Shown: positions 1 through 7,685 of the stretch, one piece after another
Numbering within the stretch: the stretch's first letter is position 1
Layout: every line of letters begins with the position of its first letter
Source: UBA2033 sp035345875
GTDB lineage: Bacteria; Spirochaetota; Leptospiria; Leptospirales; Leptospiraceae
Direction of reading: 5' to 3'
NCBI GenBank assembly: GCA_035345875.1
Contig: DAORDH010000026.1
Location: 11,240-75,239 of the forward strand
DNA length: 64,000 nt
Translations under genes and position numbers: made by a program
Notes under the pieces: generated by a model
The model's database searches: none
Told to the model about the DNA's origin: nothing
What the model saw: the letters and a program-made list of their open reading frames with translations, nothing else

Positions 1-1731
1 TTAGTAATTAATGATCCAGTCAATCCGGATTTAGAAATAGCAGAAATACAACGAAGGGTTGTTGCGAAAAGAGGTCCTGCTATTCTTTTTACAAATGTAA
101 TTGGTTCTAAGTTTTCCGTTGCAACTAACCTCTATGGATCAGCTCGGAGGATTCATATTGCATTTGGATCTAGACCAGTAGATCTAATTCGAAAGATTGC
201 AGAGACTGCACAAGGAATTATGCCACCAACACCCAAGAAAATTTGGGAAGCGAGGGGACTTGCTTTTGAAGCGTTAAAAGTTGGTTTAAAAAAAGAATCT
301 TCTCCTAGAGTTCTCGAATCCTCCATTTCGCCTGTCGATATAATGCAAGTTCCTGCTCTTCGCTCCTGGCCAATGGATGGGGGAAGATTTATTACTCTAC
401 CCCTTGTTTATACAGAAAGTCCTGTCAATGGAAAGGGAAATTTGGGAATGTATCGAATTCAATTTCATGATAACAATACGACAGGTATGCATATTCAAAT
501 TCATAGAGGAGGGGGGTTTCATTATTTTGAAGCGGAAGAAAGAAATCTGAGCCTACCCTGTCATATCTATGTAGGCGGACCTCCCGCTATGACGTTAGCT
601 GCTGTAGCACCTATGCCGGAAGAATTGAGTGAGTTAATCATTGCTTCTTTACTCCTTGGCGAAAGATTGAAGATTACTAGGGATAAAAAGGTTTCTCCAC
701 TACCGATTGTTTCTGATTCGGATTTTGTTTTTATTGGAGCTATTCCTCCGAAAGTAAGAATGCCGGAAGGACCTTTTGGAGATCATTATGGCTATTATGC
801 TCTGAAACATGATTATCCAATTATGAAAGTGCATTCTCTCTATCATAGAAAAGATGCTATTTGGCCTGCAACTGTTGTGGGTCGTCCTCCGCAAGAAGAT
901 CATTTTATTGCGGAATTTTTGCAGGATTTACTTTCTCCTATGTTTCCGCTTGTTATGCCTAAAGTAGTTTCTGTATGGGCTTATGAGGAGTCAGGAGTTC
1001 ATTCGTTAGCCGCAACCGTTGTCAAAGAACGTTATCACAAAGAAGCCTTCACGGCGGCGCTTCGAATATTAGGAGAAGGTCATTTATCATTAACTAAATG
1101 TTTACTTGTTACAAATGAAAATATTTCTTTGAAAGATTTTAGAAATACCTTTATAACGATTCTAGAAAGAATTGATCTAAGAACTGACGTTCATATACTT
1201 TCTAATATTTCACAAGACACATTGGACTATACTGGTCCAAAAGTAAATTCGGGTAGCAAAATGATACTCCTAGGAATTGGTGACAAAAAAAATGAATTAG
1301 TTCCAAACTTTACAGGTAAATTAAAAAATAAATCTTTTCATTCTCCGACTGTTTATTGTCCTGGTGTTCTTGTTGTATCAGGACCTAAATACAAAAGAGG
1401 AGACAAGGCACTAGAAGCTCTTTTAAAAGAGACATCGATTCGAGACTTTCTATTTGTGTTTTTAGTAGATGATGCAAAAGATACCTGTAGATCAGATCAT
1501 GATTTTATATGGAATATATTTACTCGATTTGAACCAGCAGGAGATGTTACAGGAAAATATGACGTTATTCGCAATCATATAGCATATACAAATCCTATAG
1601 TGATTGATTGTAGATTAAAAGATTGGTATCCACCTGTATTGGTTCCTGATCCATCCATTGTAGCCCGTGTGGATGAGCGGTTTGGTAAAATCCTAGATCA
1701 AATACAAAGTCCATTTGAATACAGTATTTAA
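1..1731 (+). CDS. UbiD-family prFMN-dependent decarboxylase (5' end outside window)
   Basis: The reading frame is open from base 1, so the gene starts upstream; 576 codons are visible. The first part carries the UbiD N-terminal signature: GPAILF followed by NVIGSKF and NLYGSARRIHIAFG. The core has the family block PPQEDHFIAEFLQDLLSP, then a Gly-rich turn and HSLAATVV. UbiD enzymes reversibly decarboxylate aromatic or alpha,beta-unsaturated acids using prenylated FMN supplied by a UbiX partner, which is not in the window. In this lineage a role in quinone synthesis is the usual guess, but the substrate cannot be read from sequence. The chemoreceptor gene begins 37 bp after the stop. The family call is firm; the substrate is unknown. 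Confidence 0.88.
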   Translation, partial: LVINDPVNPDLEIAEIQRRVVAKRGPAILFTNVIGSKFSVATNLYGSARRIHIAFGSRPVDLIRKIAETAQGIMPPTPKKIWEARGLAFEALKVGLKKESSPRVLESSISPVDIMQVPALRSWPMDGGRFITLPLVYTESPVNGKGNLGMYRIQFHDNNTTGMHIQIHRGGGFHYFEAEERNLSLPCHIYVGGPPAMTLAAVAPMPEELSELIIASLLLGERLKITRDKKVSPLPIVSDSDFVFIGAIPPKVRMPEGPFGDHYGYYALKHDYPIMKVHSLYHRKDAIWPATVVGRPPQEDHFIAEFLQDLLSPMFPLVMPKVVSVWAYEESGVHSLAATVVKERYHKEAFTAALRILGEGHLSLTKCLLVTNENISLKDFRNTFITILERIDLRTDVHILSNISQDTLDYTGPKVNSGSKMILLGIGDKKNELVPNFTGKLKNKSFHSPTVYCPGVLVVSGPKYKRGDKALEALLKETSIRDFLFVFLVDDAKDTCRSDHDFIWNIFTRFEPAGDVTGKYDVIRNHIAYTNPIVIDCRLKDWYPPVLVPDPSIVARVDERFGKILDQIQSPFEYSI

Positions 1732-1768
1732 TTGCTTGCAATAATAACTGTAACAGTAGAATTTACAT

Positions 1769-3076
1769 ATGCAGTTTTATCATTCTTTAAGCGCAAAGTT
1801 TAAAATTTTACTCTTTGTTTCTGTTGCATTAGTTTTAGGTTTTACAGTTCTTTCGATTGTTTCGATTTCTGAAATTCTTCCATTATACAATCAATTAGAT
1901 AAAAATAGTTATTCAATCATTGATTTTTTAATAAAGATTGGACTTAGTTTTGTTTTTGTGAGCATATTTTGTATTTTTTTTGTTTTTAAGCTTCTCAGCC
2001 GAATGTTAAAGCCAGTGGAGGAGATTTCATATCTTTTAGAAAGAGTTGCGAATAATGATTTGCAGGTAGATTTAATTGATTCTACTCGAAAAGATGAAAT
2101 TGGGAGAATGAGTCGTTCTATTGATTCACTCGTCTTGGGATTTAGTGGTGTATTAACTTCTTTAAAATATACAGGAGAGCAAATTGGCGAAGCTGGTAAA
2201 GTTTTTAAAAAAGCTGCATCCATTTTTACTGATTCACTTGCTTTGCAATCTAAGTCATCTTCTGATATTTCGGAAAGTTTAAATGAAATGAATCAGTCTT
2301 TAAATCTAATCAGTGTAAATTTTGAGAGTTCTGCTTCTTCTTTTAGAAATATCGATTCTAATTTAGAAGATCTTGCAAAATCTGGATCTAAAATTCTAAA
2401 AGGTATGGATGATCTCTCCAATTTTGCGAAATTGTCTTTTGATGAAGGGAATATTGGCGAGAAAAATATTAATGCAGCGTTAGTTGCTATGAGTCAGATC
2501 AAAGAAAAAACAAATAAAATTACTGAATTTACTTCGATTATTTCTGAAATTTCTGATCAAACCAATTTGCTGTCATTGAATGCTAGTATTGAAGCGGCGA
2601 GAGCAGGAGAATACGGTAGAGGTTTTGCGGTAGTTGCTATGGAAGTAACTAAACTAGCCGAGAAGACTATGAATAGCGTAAAAGAGGTAAAGACATTAAT
2701 CCATGAGACAAATCGAACTGTCAACAATGGCTATGCTGCTGTGAGCGATTCTGCTGAAAGCTTAAAACGTTTGATTGAAAATGTTCATAAGATTCAATCT
2801 TCTAGTCAAAGAATTAATGTGCAAATAGCAAAGCAAGAAGACAATACTGTTAAAATTTCTAAGAATGCAAAAGCGCTTTCCGAATTTCTAGATATGATTA
2901 TTGAAAATGTGGAATTAGAAAAAAAGGTAAACGACAAAATGGTTTTATCTGTCCGTGAATTTGCTGAGTCATTCCAATCTTTGGAGCAGGAGTCTAACGG
3001 TCTTAGAGAACTCTCCGAAAACTTAAAAGAACAGTCTGACGGATTACTATCGATTGTAAATAGTTTCAAACTTTAA
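1769..3076 (+). CDS. Methyl-accepting chemotaxis protein without a periplasmic sensor domain
   Basis: The protein has 435 residues. Two hydrophobic segments (about 13-37 and 48-73) are separated by only about ten residues, so there is no real periplasmic ligand domain. A HAMP-like linker follows (about 74-125), then a long coiled coil. The conserved hairpin tip lies near residues 255-300 and includes SLNASIEAARAGE and GRGFAVVA. MCPs of this layout control a CheA kinase and usually sense membrane state, redox or a cytoplasmic partner. It lies just upstream of the photoactive yellow protein operon on the same strand, but a decayed gene and about 750 bp separate them, so a link to light sensing is only a possibility. 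Confidence 0.92.
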   Translation: MQFYHSLSAKFKILLFVSVALVLGFTVLSIVSISEILPLYNQLDKNSYSIIDFLIKIGLSFVFVSIFCIFFVFKLLSRMLKPVEEISYLLERVANNDLQVDLIDSTRKDEIGRMSRSIDSLVLGFSGVLTSLKYTGEQIGEAGKVFKKAASIFTDSLALQSKSSSDISESLNEMNQSLNLISVNFESSASSFRNIDSNLEDLAKSGSKILKGMDDLSNFAKLSFDEGNIGEKNINAALVAMSQIKEKTNKITEFTSIISEISDQTNLLSLNASIEAARAGEYGRGFAVVAMEVTKLAEKTMNSVKEVKTLIHETNRTVNNGYAAVSDSAESLKRLIENVHKIQSSSQRINVQIAKQEDNTVKISKNAKALSEFLDMIIENVELEKKVNDKMVLSVREFAESFQSLEQESNGLRELSENLKEQSDGLLSIVNSFKL

Positions 3077-3104
3077 AAAAAGTTTATTATAATTATCTAT
3101 AGTC

Positions 3105-3149
3105 TATACTAATTCTTATAAATGATCCAAAACACCCAGAATTAGTATA
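3105..3149. repeat. 12-bp perfect inverted repeat (stem-loop) after the MCP gene
   Basis: TATACTAATTCT (3105-3116) is matched by its exact complement AGAATTAGTATA (3138-3149) across a 21-nt loop, starting 29 bp after the MCP stop codon. No T-run follows on either strand, so it is not a textbook rho-independent terminator. It may stabilise the 3' end of the MCP mRNA or be the remnant of a small element. Confidence 0.5.
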
Positions 3150-3223
3150 ATCTTGTTGAAGTATAACTTTTGGTGAGATATGTATCCACTATAAAAAAAT
3201 CAAAACAAGAGGATAATTTTACT

Positions 3224-3622
3224 ATGTATTCAATTAGTAAGGAAGTTTACGGATACAAATTAATTTTTGTAGATACAATCAAAGAAGAAGAAATGAAAAA
3301 ATGGGTATAAGAAAGTAAAAGTGCTTTAAATTCAGCTAACGGTTCCTTTGGAGTTTTCGTTGATATGCGCACTTTGAAACCACTTCCACCAGAATCTCAA
3401 ATACATATGCAAGAAGGACAGAAGTTGTATAAAGAGAAAGGCATGGTGCGTTCCGTTGTTATATTAGCAAACACAATTACCAAGTTGCAATTTAAACGAA
3501 TTGCCCAAGAGACAGGTATCTATCAATGGGAGAGATATATTGACTAGCAATCGAATCCGATTTGGGAAAAGTTAGGTTTAGATTGGATTCAGAATGGAAA
3601 AAATCCAGATGTATTGAATTAG
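3224..3622 (+). pseudogene. Decayed small conserved protein gene with two in-frame stop codons
   Basis: Starting at ATG 3224 with an upstream AGAGGA, one frame stays protein-like for 132 codons but is cut by TAA at 3308-3310 and TAG at 3545-3547 before a final TAG at 3620-3622. The pieces read through smoothly: MYSISKEVYGYKLIFVDTIK; then GSFGVFVDMRTLKPLPPE; then IAQETGIYQWERYID; then IWEKLGLDWIQNGKNPD. The first stop could be a CAA codon changed to TAA. I do not recognise the family with certainty; the fold looks like a small alpha/beta protein of about 130 residues. Two independent nonsense codons with no frameshift suggest recent inactivation. Recoding is unlikely because TAA and TAG end other genes here normally. 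Confidence 0.72.
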
Positions 3623-3663
3623 AAAATAGGAATCGAAATTTTTTTTAATTAAGGAAAATTAGA

Positions 3664-3717
3664 ATACTGTGAATTTAGATCATTTTAAAAAAATTGAAAG
3701 GCTTACATTCACAGTAT
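3664..3717. promoter_or_regulatory. Possible operator: spaced 11-bp inverted repeat upstream of the PYP operon
   Basis: ATACTGTGAAT (3664-3674) and its exact complement ATTCACAGTAT (3707-3717) face each other over 32 bp. A related half, TTCAGTGAATTTC, occurs near 3764-3777, closer to the promoter. The TGTGA and TCACA cores resemble CRP/FNR half-sites, though the spacing is too long for one dimer. Position 80-130 bp upstream of the predicted promoter suggests a regulator-binding region for the PYP operon. It could also simply be an mRNA hairpin. Confidence 0.35.
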
Positions 3718-3793
3718 AATTACTACAAAGCTGAGTTTTTTAGGAAATTAACGCGGTATATTTGGTATTCAGTGAATTTCAAATAAATAATAC

Positions 3794-3821
3794 TTGAAAA
3801 AAAAACAGATGGTGTTATATA
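3794..3821 (+). promoter_or_regulatory. Predicted sigma70-type promoter of the PYP operon
   Basis: TTGAAA (3794-3799) and TATATA (3816-3821) are separated by 16 bp. Transcription would start about 7 bases later, at or next to the ATG at 3829. There is no Shine-Dalgarno sequence before that ATG, so the first gene may be read from a leaderless mRNA. The call is based on consensus match and position only. Confidence 0.4.
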
Positions 3822-3828
3822 CGACGGC

Positions 3829-4245
3829 ATGTTGTATACGAATAAAGAACTTGAAACGCATTTTCCTCTTTCAGAGAGAATGAAACTAGAAAAAATGAAA
3901 GCACAGAACTCTCCGGTTTATTGGATGAATGAATATATTGCTGCAAGTATCGAAGGCGCAGATGATGTTCAGAGTTTAGTAAGCTATTCCAAAAATGTTA
4001 CGGAGCAATTAGAATCTGTTTACGCTGATATTGAGCCTTTCTTGAAAAAGACAAGCGATATCAGATTATTAGCAGATTACATTCGCTCTCTTGAAGACCA
4101 GGTCGAAGATTTATACCAAGAAAAGGAAGAAGCGATTCTTTCTTTTGAAGGAGTCAAATCGATATCTGACTTAGTGAACTTAGCGAAAGGAATGGAAGAG
4201 CAGTTGAAGTCTTTATACAAAGAAAGAGAAGAAAATATACAATAG
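3829..4245 (+). CDS. Helical triple-repeat protein co-transcribed with PYP
   Basis: I do not recognise this 138-residue protein. It is cytoplasmic (no signal peptide or membrane segment), highly charged and predicted helical. It contains three tandem units of about 30-35 residues. Each begins with a D/S-V/I-x-x-L block and ends in a charged amphipathic helix: residues near 45-75 (TEQLESVY), 76-105 (EDQVEDLYQEKEE) and 107-135 (EEQLKSLYKERE). The units look like duplications of one helical hairpin or coiled coil. The PYP gene follows after 9 bp, so the two are surely one transcript. Its place suggests a scaffold or output partner for PYP; that is inference. ATG 3880, preceded by GAGAGA, is an alternative start. 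Confidence 0.75.
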   Translation: MLYTNKELETHFPLSERMKLEKMKAQNSPVYWMNEYIAASIEGADDVQSLVSYSKNVTEQLESVYADIEPFLKKTSDIRLLADYIRSLEDQVEDLYQEKEEAILSFEGVKSISDLVNLAKGMEEQLKSLYKEREENIQ

Positions 4246-4254
4246 GAGTTTAGA

Positions 4255-4623
4255 ATGGAAGATTTTGCAAAAGGGATTTTATATAATCTAGGATATTTAT
4301 CTAGGGACCAAGCAGATGCTGCTAATTTTGGTATTATCAAAGTGGATGATCAAGGACAGATTCTATTATACAACCGTTATGAGTCAGAGCTAGCTGGTGT
4401 GCCAGTTCACAATGCAGAAGGTAAAAACTTCTTCACACAAGTAGCGATTTGCACAAACAATCGACTCTTCTTCGGTAAGTTTAAAGATGGAGTATCCAGT
4501 GGACATTTAGATATTTCCTTTAACTATGTTTTTACATATAAAATGAAACCAACGAATGTTGTAATTCAATTATATAGAGACCAAGCTTCTGCTACTAATT
4601 GGATTTTTGTTAAGAAGAAATAA
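4255..4623 (+). CDS. pyp: Photoactive yellow protein (blue-light photoreceptor)
   Basis: This 122-residue single PAS-domain protein aligns along its length with photoactive yellow protein. The hallmark residues are present at an offset of three from Halorhodospira PYP numbering: Tyr39 (Tyr42) and Glu43 (Glu46), which hold the chromophore phenolate, and Cys66 (Cys69) in the block AICTNNRLFFGKFKDGV, which carries p-coumarate as a thioester. Tyr91, Phe93 and Met97 match Tyr94, Phe96 and Met100. Thr50 and Arg52 are replaced by Ala47 and Val49, which may alter colour or photocycle speed. The ending NWIFVKKK matches the family. The ribosome site GGAG overlaps the stop of the upstream gene. Chromophore synthesis would use the ammonia-lyase at 8829 and the ligase-like gene at 10365. 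PYP identity is strong; the downstream pathway is unknown. Confidence 0.93.
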   Translation: MEDFAKGILYNLGYLSRDQADAANFGIIKVDDQGQILLYNRYESELAGVPVHNAEGKNFFTQVAICTNNRLFFGKFKDGVSSGHLDISFNYVFTYKMKPTNVVIQLYRDQASATNWIFVKKK

Positions 4624-4624
4624 A

Positions 4625-5047
4625 TTGAGAGAAGAAATTAAAAAACTAAAATCCCTGTATGACAAATATAGGGAGCCATCGATCTTGACTAATTTAATTC
4701 AGGATAATCCTGAACTCACAGAAAAACAAATTCTTCAGTTGAAGTATAATATCAAATTAAAAATTCGTGCGTTAGGTGCGATTATTTCAATTAATAAAGA
4801 TTCTGATGTCGAAGAAGTAAATTTAGCAATTCGAAATTTTTGGTTTGAGCTTAGAAGCGAATGGATTCGCCACAATATGATCAATAATTATAATATGGTT
4901 ATGACTGGAACCGCTGATGTTGTTAGTGTGATTCAATCCGCATTTATTTCTGGAATGATTGGAGAATTAGAAAATTTCATCCCAGAAAATGAATTGGAGA
5001 AAATGAACGAGATTATGGTGAAGGTTCAGTATGGTGGAGAATTATAA
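4625..5047 (+). CDS. Small helical protein co-transcribed with PYP
   Basis: This unrecognised protein has about 140 residues and no membrane segment. It is Lys/Glu-rich and helical at the N-terminus (EEIKKLKSLYDKYREP), with a more conserved-looking C-terminal half (NYNMVMTGTADVVSVIQSAF, then MIGELENFIP). A TTG at 4625, one base after the PYP stop and about 9 bases after AAGAAG, is the best start. An upstream TTG at 4607 overlapping PYP lacks a ribosome site. It is the last gene of the PYP transcript and its stop overlaps the convergent thioredoxin gene by 6 bp. A role in reading out the PYP signal is plausible from position alone. Confidence 0.72.
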   Translation: MREEIKKLKSLYDKYREPSILTNLIQDNPELTEKQILQLKYNIKLKIRALGAIISINKDSDVEEVNLAIRNFWFELRSEWIRHNMINNYNMVMTGTADVVSVIQSAFISGMIGELENFIPENELEKMNEIMVKVQYGGEL

Positions 5048-5851
5048 TTCGGACAAAAACATCTGAATTTTATCCTGCATATCCTTGCTCGTTGAAAACT
5101 CTTTCGCTTTTAGTAAATCACTCTTAGCTTCTTGTTTTTTTCCTGCGAAATAGTAAGAAATTCCCCTGCAATACAGTGCTGAACCTTTTTTGTTTTCAGG
5201 ATATTTTTCCATATAACTATTCCAAATCGAAATGGATTCAGAAAAATTCTTTTCTTGTAGTTGAATGAGTCCAAGCATAAATAGAGCCTCCTGTCTTTTT
5301 TCTTCATTGTCTTTTTCGGTTGCATTGTAAGATTTTAGAAAATAGTCAAGAGATGATTTTAACTTTTCGTTTCGATAGTAAAATACACCTAGATTAAAAT
5401 TAGACAAAACACTATCTGGTGAATTTTTTTGCTCTGCAAGTAAATTTGACTCAATATCTTTCTTAATATAAGCTTCTTGCATTTTAGTGATTAATAATGC
5501 GTTATTGGGAAGACCTGTGATTTTCTCTATATAGTTTCCATTTTTATCTAAAAGCAATATAGTTGGATAGCCACGAACGGAATATTTTGATACTATATCT
5601 TGTGACTCATCTCCATTGATCCTAACTGTTACGAATTTTTCTAGTTCTGTCGCTACATCTTTACTAGGAAAAATTTTATTCTCTAAGTCTTTACAATATA
5701 AACACCAGTCAGTGTATAAATCCACTAGGATAGGCTTATTTTCTTCCTTAGCGATAGAAATTCCTTTGTCTAGAGATTTGATCCATTTTGTTTCAGAGAG
5801 GACAGGGATAGAAAAAAATAGAGTGAGAAAAATAGGGATAATTCGAATCAT
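5042..5851 (-). CDS. Exported thioredoxin-like protein with TPR tail
   Basis: The 269-residue protein begins with a signal peptide (about 1-19, ending VLSE). A thioredoxin-fold domain follows (about 25-125) with the redox pair in WCLYC and a cis-Pro block YPTILLLDKNG. This resembles DsbD-gamma or thioredoxin_7 proteins that reduce or form disulfides in the periplasm. The C-terminal half (about 140-269) is helical with TPR-like repeats (LGVFYYRNEKLKSSLDYFL, YFAGKKQEAKSDLLKA). It stands alone on the minus strand between the PYP operon and hisE. Its partner is not known. Confidence 0.85.
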   Translation of the reverse strand: MIRIIPIFLTLFFSIPVLSETKWIKSLDKGISIAKEENKPILVDLYTDWCLYCKDLENKIFPSKDVATELEKFVTVRINGDESQDIVSKYSVRGYPTILLLDKNGNYIEKITGLPNNALLITKMQEAYIKKDIESNLLAEQKNSPDSVLSNFNLGVFYYRNEKLKSSLDYFLKSYNATEKDNEEKRQEALFMLGLIQLQEKNFSESISIWNSYMEKYPENKKGSALYCRGISYYFAGKKQEAKSDLLKAKEFSTSKDMQDKIQMFLSEL

Positions 5852-5959
5852 GGTGATACCTCTTTTGCTAGTATAAGAATTGGATTTGAAAAAATAAACT
5901 TAAAAATGTGCGAATAGGTATTAAAAAATAAAGGGAAAAAGGGAATAAAATCTGAACTT

Positions 5960-6247
5960 ATGAAATTTTTAGAAGAATTGGAAGAACTACTGAAACAAAG
6001 GAAAAAGGATTTACCTGAAAAGTCATATACGGCTGATCTTTTTAAAAGAGGATTAGATCGTATTTTAAAGAAAATCGGAGAGGAAGCGGGTGAGGTGATC
6101 ATTGCTGCTAAAAATACAAATGAGTCAGAATTAATTCATGAAGTTGCCGATTTGCTTTTCCATGTGCAGGTGTTACTAGTAGATAAAAATATTTCCTTAT
6201 CACAGATTGAGACCGAGCTGAAAAAAAGACATCAAGTTAAAGAGTGA
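5960..6247 (+). CDS. hisE: Phosphoribosyl-ATP diphosphatase
   Basis: The 95-residue protein matches HisE, the second step of histidine synthesis, which hydrolyses phosphoribosyl-ATP to phosphoribosyl-AMP in the cytoplasm. The all-alpha MazG-like fold shows the metal-binding block KIGEEAGEVIIAAKN and the second helix HEVADLLFHVQVLL. Length is typical for stand-alone HisE. No other his gene is nearby, so it is an isolated pathway gene. The MBOAT gene starts 7 bp downstream and probably shares the transcript. Confidence 0.92.
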   Translation: MKFLEELEELLKQRKKDLPEKSYTADLFKRGLDRILKKIGEEAGEVIIAAKNTNESELIHEVADLLFHVQVLLVDKNISLSQIETELKKRHQVKE

Positions 6248-6254
6248 TAATTAA

Positions 6255-7682
6255 ATGCTTTTTAATTCTTTTTTATTTTTAATATTTTTTCTAATCGTAT
6301 ATCTTCTCTATCACAATACGGGTGAGAAATTTAGAAAGCCTATCTTATTTATAAGTTCGATTCTCTTTTATGGGAGTTGGGACATTATTGCTTTTGATTC
6401 AGTAATTCCCCGTTTCTTAATTCATTTTTTAACTGTTATCACCATTAACTTTTTCTTTTTAAAGTGGATGGAACATTCTAAAACACAAGAATCGAAAAAA
6501 GTCCCTCTTACGATTGCGATTGTTTTGAATGTTTTGAATATCGCATTTTTTAAATATTTTTACTTTCTCGCGGAGATCATTGGTTTACTAATCGGGAAAC
6601 CAAATTTAAAATCTGTCGCGGTGGAGAATATTAGTATTATTCTACCGATTGCAATTAGTTTTTATACATTTCAAATCATTGCTTATCTAGTGGATTATTA
6701 TAGAGGCATGATTAGCGAGAAGAATTCTTTTTTTGATTTTGCAATTTTTATTTTATTTTTCCCGCAACAGTTAGCTGGACCAATTCTTAGGGCTAATGAG
6801 TTTTTGCCGCAACTAAATTCTAAACGAGTTTTAACAGACAATCAAATCACTGAGGGGATCGGTTTAGTTGGTTTTGGTCTTTTGAAAAAAGTTGTTTTAG
6901 CAGATTCTATGGCTAGAATCTTAGATCCCATTTTTGCAAACCCATCTGCTTATTCAGGAAAGGCGATTTTATGTGCTTTGATTGGATTTTTCTTTCAGCT
7001 TTGGGGGGATTTTTCTGGTTATAGTGATATCGCAAGAGGATGTGGCAAATTATTAGGATTTGAATTACCAAAAAATTTTACTGGACCATTCTTTTCTCAA
7101 AGTTTTAGAGAAATGTGGACTCGATGGCATATAACGTTATCTAGTTTTCTTAGAGATTATATTTATTTTCCACTTGGGGGAAGTAAGGGCTCTAGCTTTA
7201 GAACAGATTTTAATAACTTAGTTACTATGTTTATTGCAGGAGTATGGCATGGGGCTAATTGGAATTATGTGATTTGGGGTTTGGTAATTGGAGGATCTCT
7301 TGTTTTTGAAAGACATATATTAAATCGTTTTCATTTTTGGGCAGAATCCAAAACAAAAGCTGCAGTCTTGGTTCGTTTTATCTCAATCTCTCTCTTTTGG
7401 TTTTTAATTGCTGATATTTTTAGAGTATCATCCCTAAAAGATTTTGCGATTATGATCGAGAGAACATTTTACTGGATGAGTGGAGAAAAAGTTCAGTATG
7501 AAGAGTTTGGCTATCTTTGTGTGTTCTTTTTTATCTTACATGCAATTGAATATAATCCTTCTTTAGTTACGAGTCGAATTAAAAAACCGATAGTTGCTAT
7601 AGTAATTACTTCAATTTTATTTTTATTCGTTATCTCTACATTATCAAATAGACAGGTTCAATTTTTTTACTTCCAATTTTAA
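6255..7682 (+). CDS. MBOAT-family membrane O-acyltransferase (AlgI/DltB-like)
   Basis: The 475-residue polytopic membrane protein has about ten or more hydrophobic segments. It carries the MBOAT core: REMWTRWHITLSSFLRDYIY followed by FPLGGSKGS, and GVWHGANWNYVIWG with the catalytic His at residue 332. Enzymes of this branch move acyl groups, usually acetyl, across the inner membrane onto polysaccharides or other envelope polymers, together with an exported SGNH-like partner. That partner is the next gene, 3 bp downstream. The acceptor polymer cannot be read from the sequence. Confidence 0.92.
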   Translation: MLFNSFLFLIFFLIVYLLYHNTGEKFRKPILFISSILFYGSWDIIAFDSVIPRFLIHFLTVITINFFFLKWMEHSKTQESKKVPLTIAIVLNVLNIAFFKYFYFLAEIIGLLIGKPNLKSVAVENISIILPIAISFYTFQIIAYLVDYYRGMISEKNSFFDFAIFILFFPQQLAGPILRANEFLPQLNSKRVLTDNQITEGIGLVGFGLLKKVVLADSMARILDPIFANPSAYSGKAILCALIGFFFQLWGDFSGYSDIARGCGKLLGFELPKNFTGPFFSQSFREMWTRWHITLSSFLRDYIYFPLGGSKGSSFRTDFNNLVTMFIAGVWHGANWNYVIWGLVIGGSLVFERHILNRFHFWAESKTKAAVLVRFISISLFWFLIADIFRVSSLKDFAIMIERTFYWMSGEKVQYEEFGYLCVFFFILHAIEYNPSLVTSRIKKPIVAIVITSILFLFVISTLSNRQVQFFYFQF

Positions 7683-7685
7683 TCT

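Noticed and set aside
1..1731. UbiD protein as part of the p-coumarate pathway (UbiD-like enzymes can decarboxylate cinnamic acids)
   Set aside because: A general quinone-type role is at least as likely, a decaying gene and the MCP lie between it and PYP, and a decarboxylase would destroy the chromophore precursor.
3224..3622. Stop-codon recoding or selenoprotein-like read-through
   Set aside because: The two stops are TAA and TAG, which terminate neighbouring genes normally, and no recoding structure was seen. Nonsense mutation is simpler.
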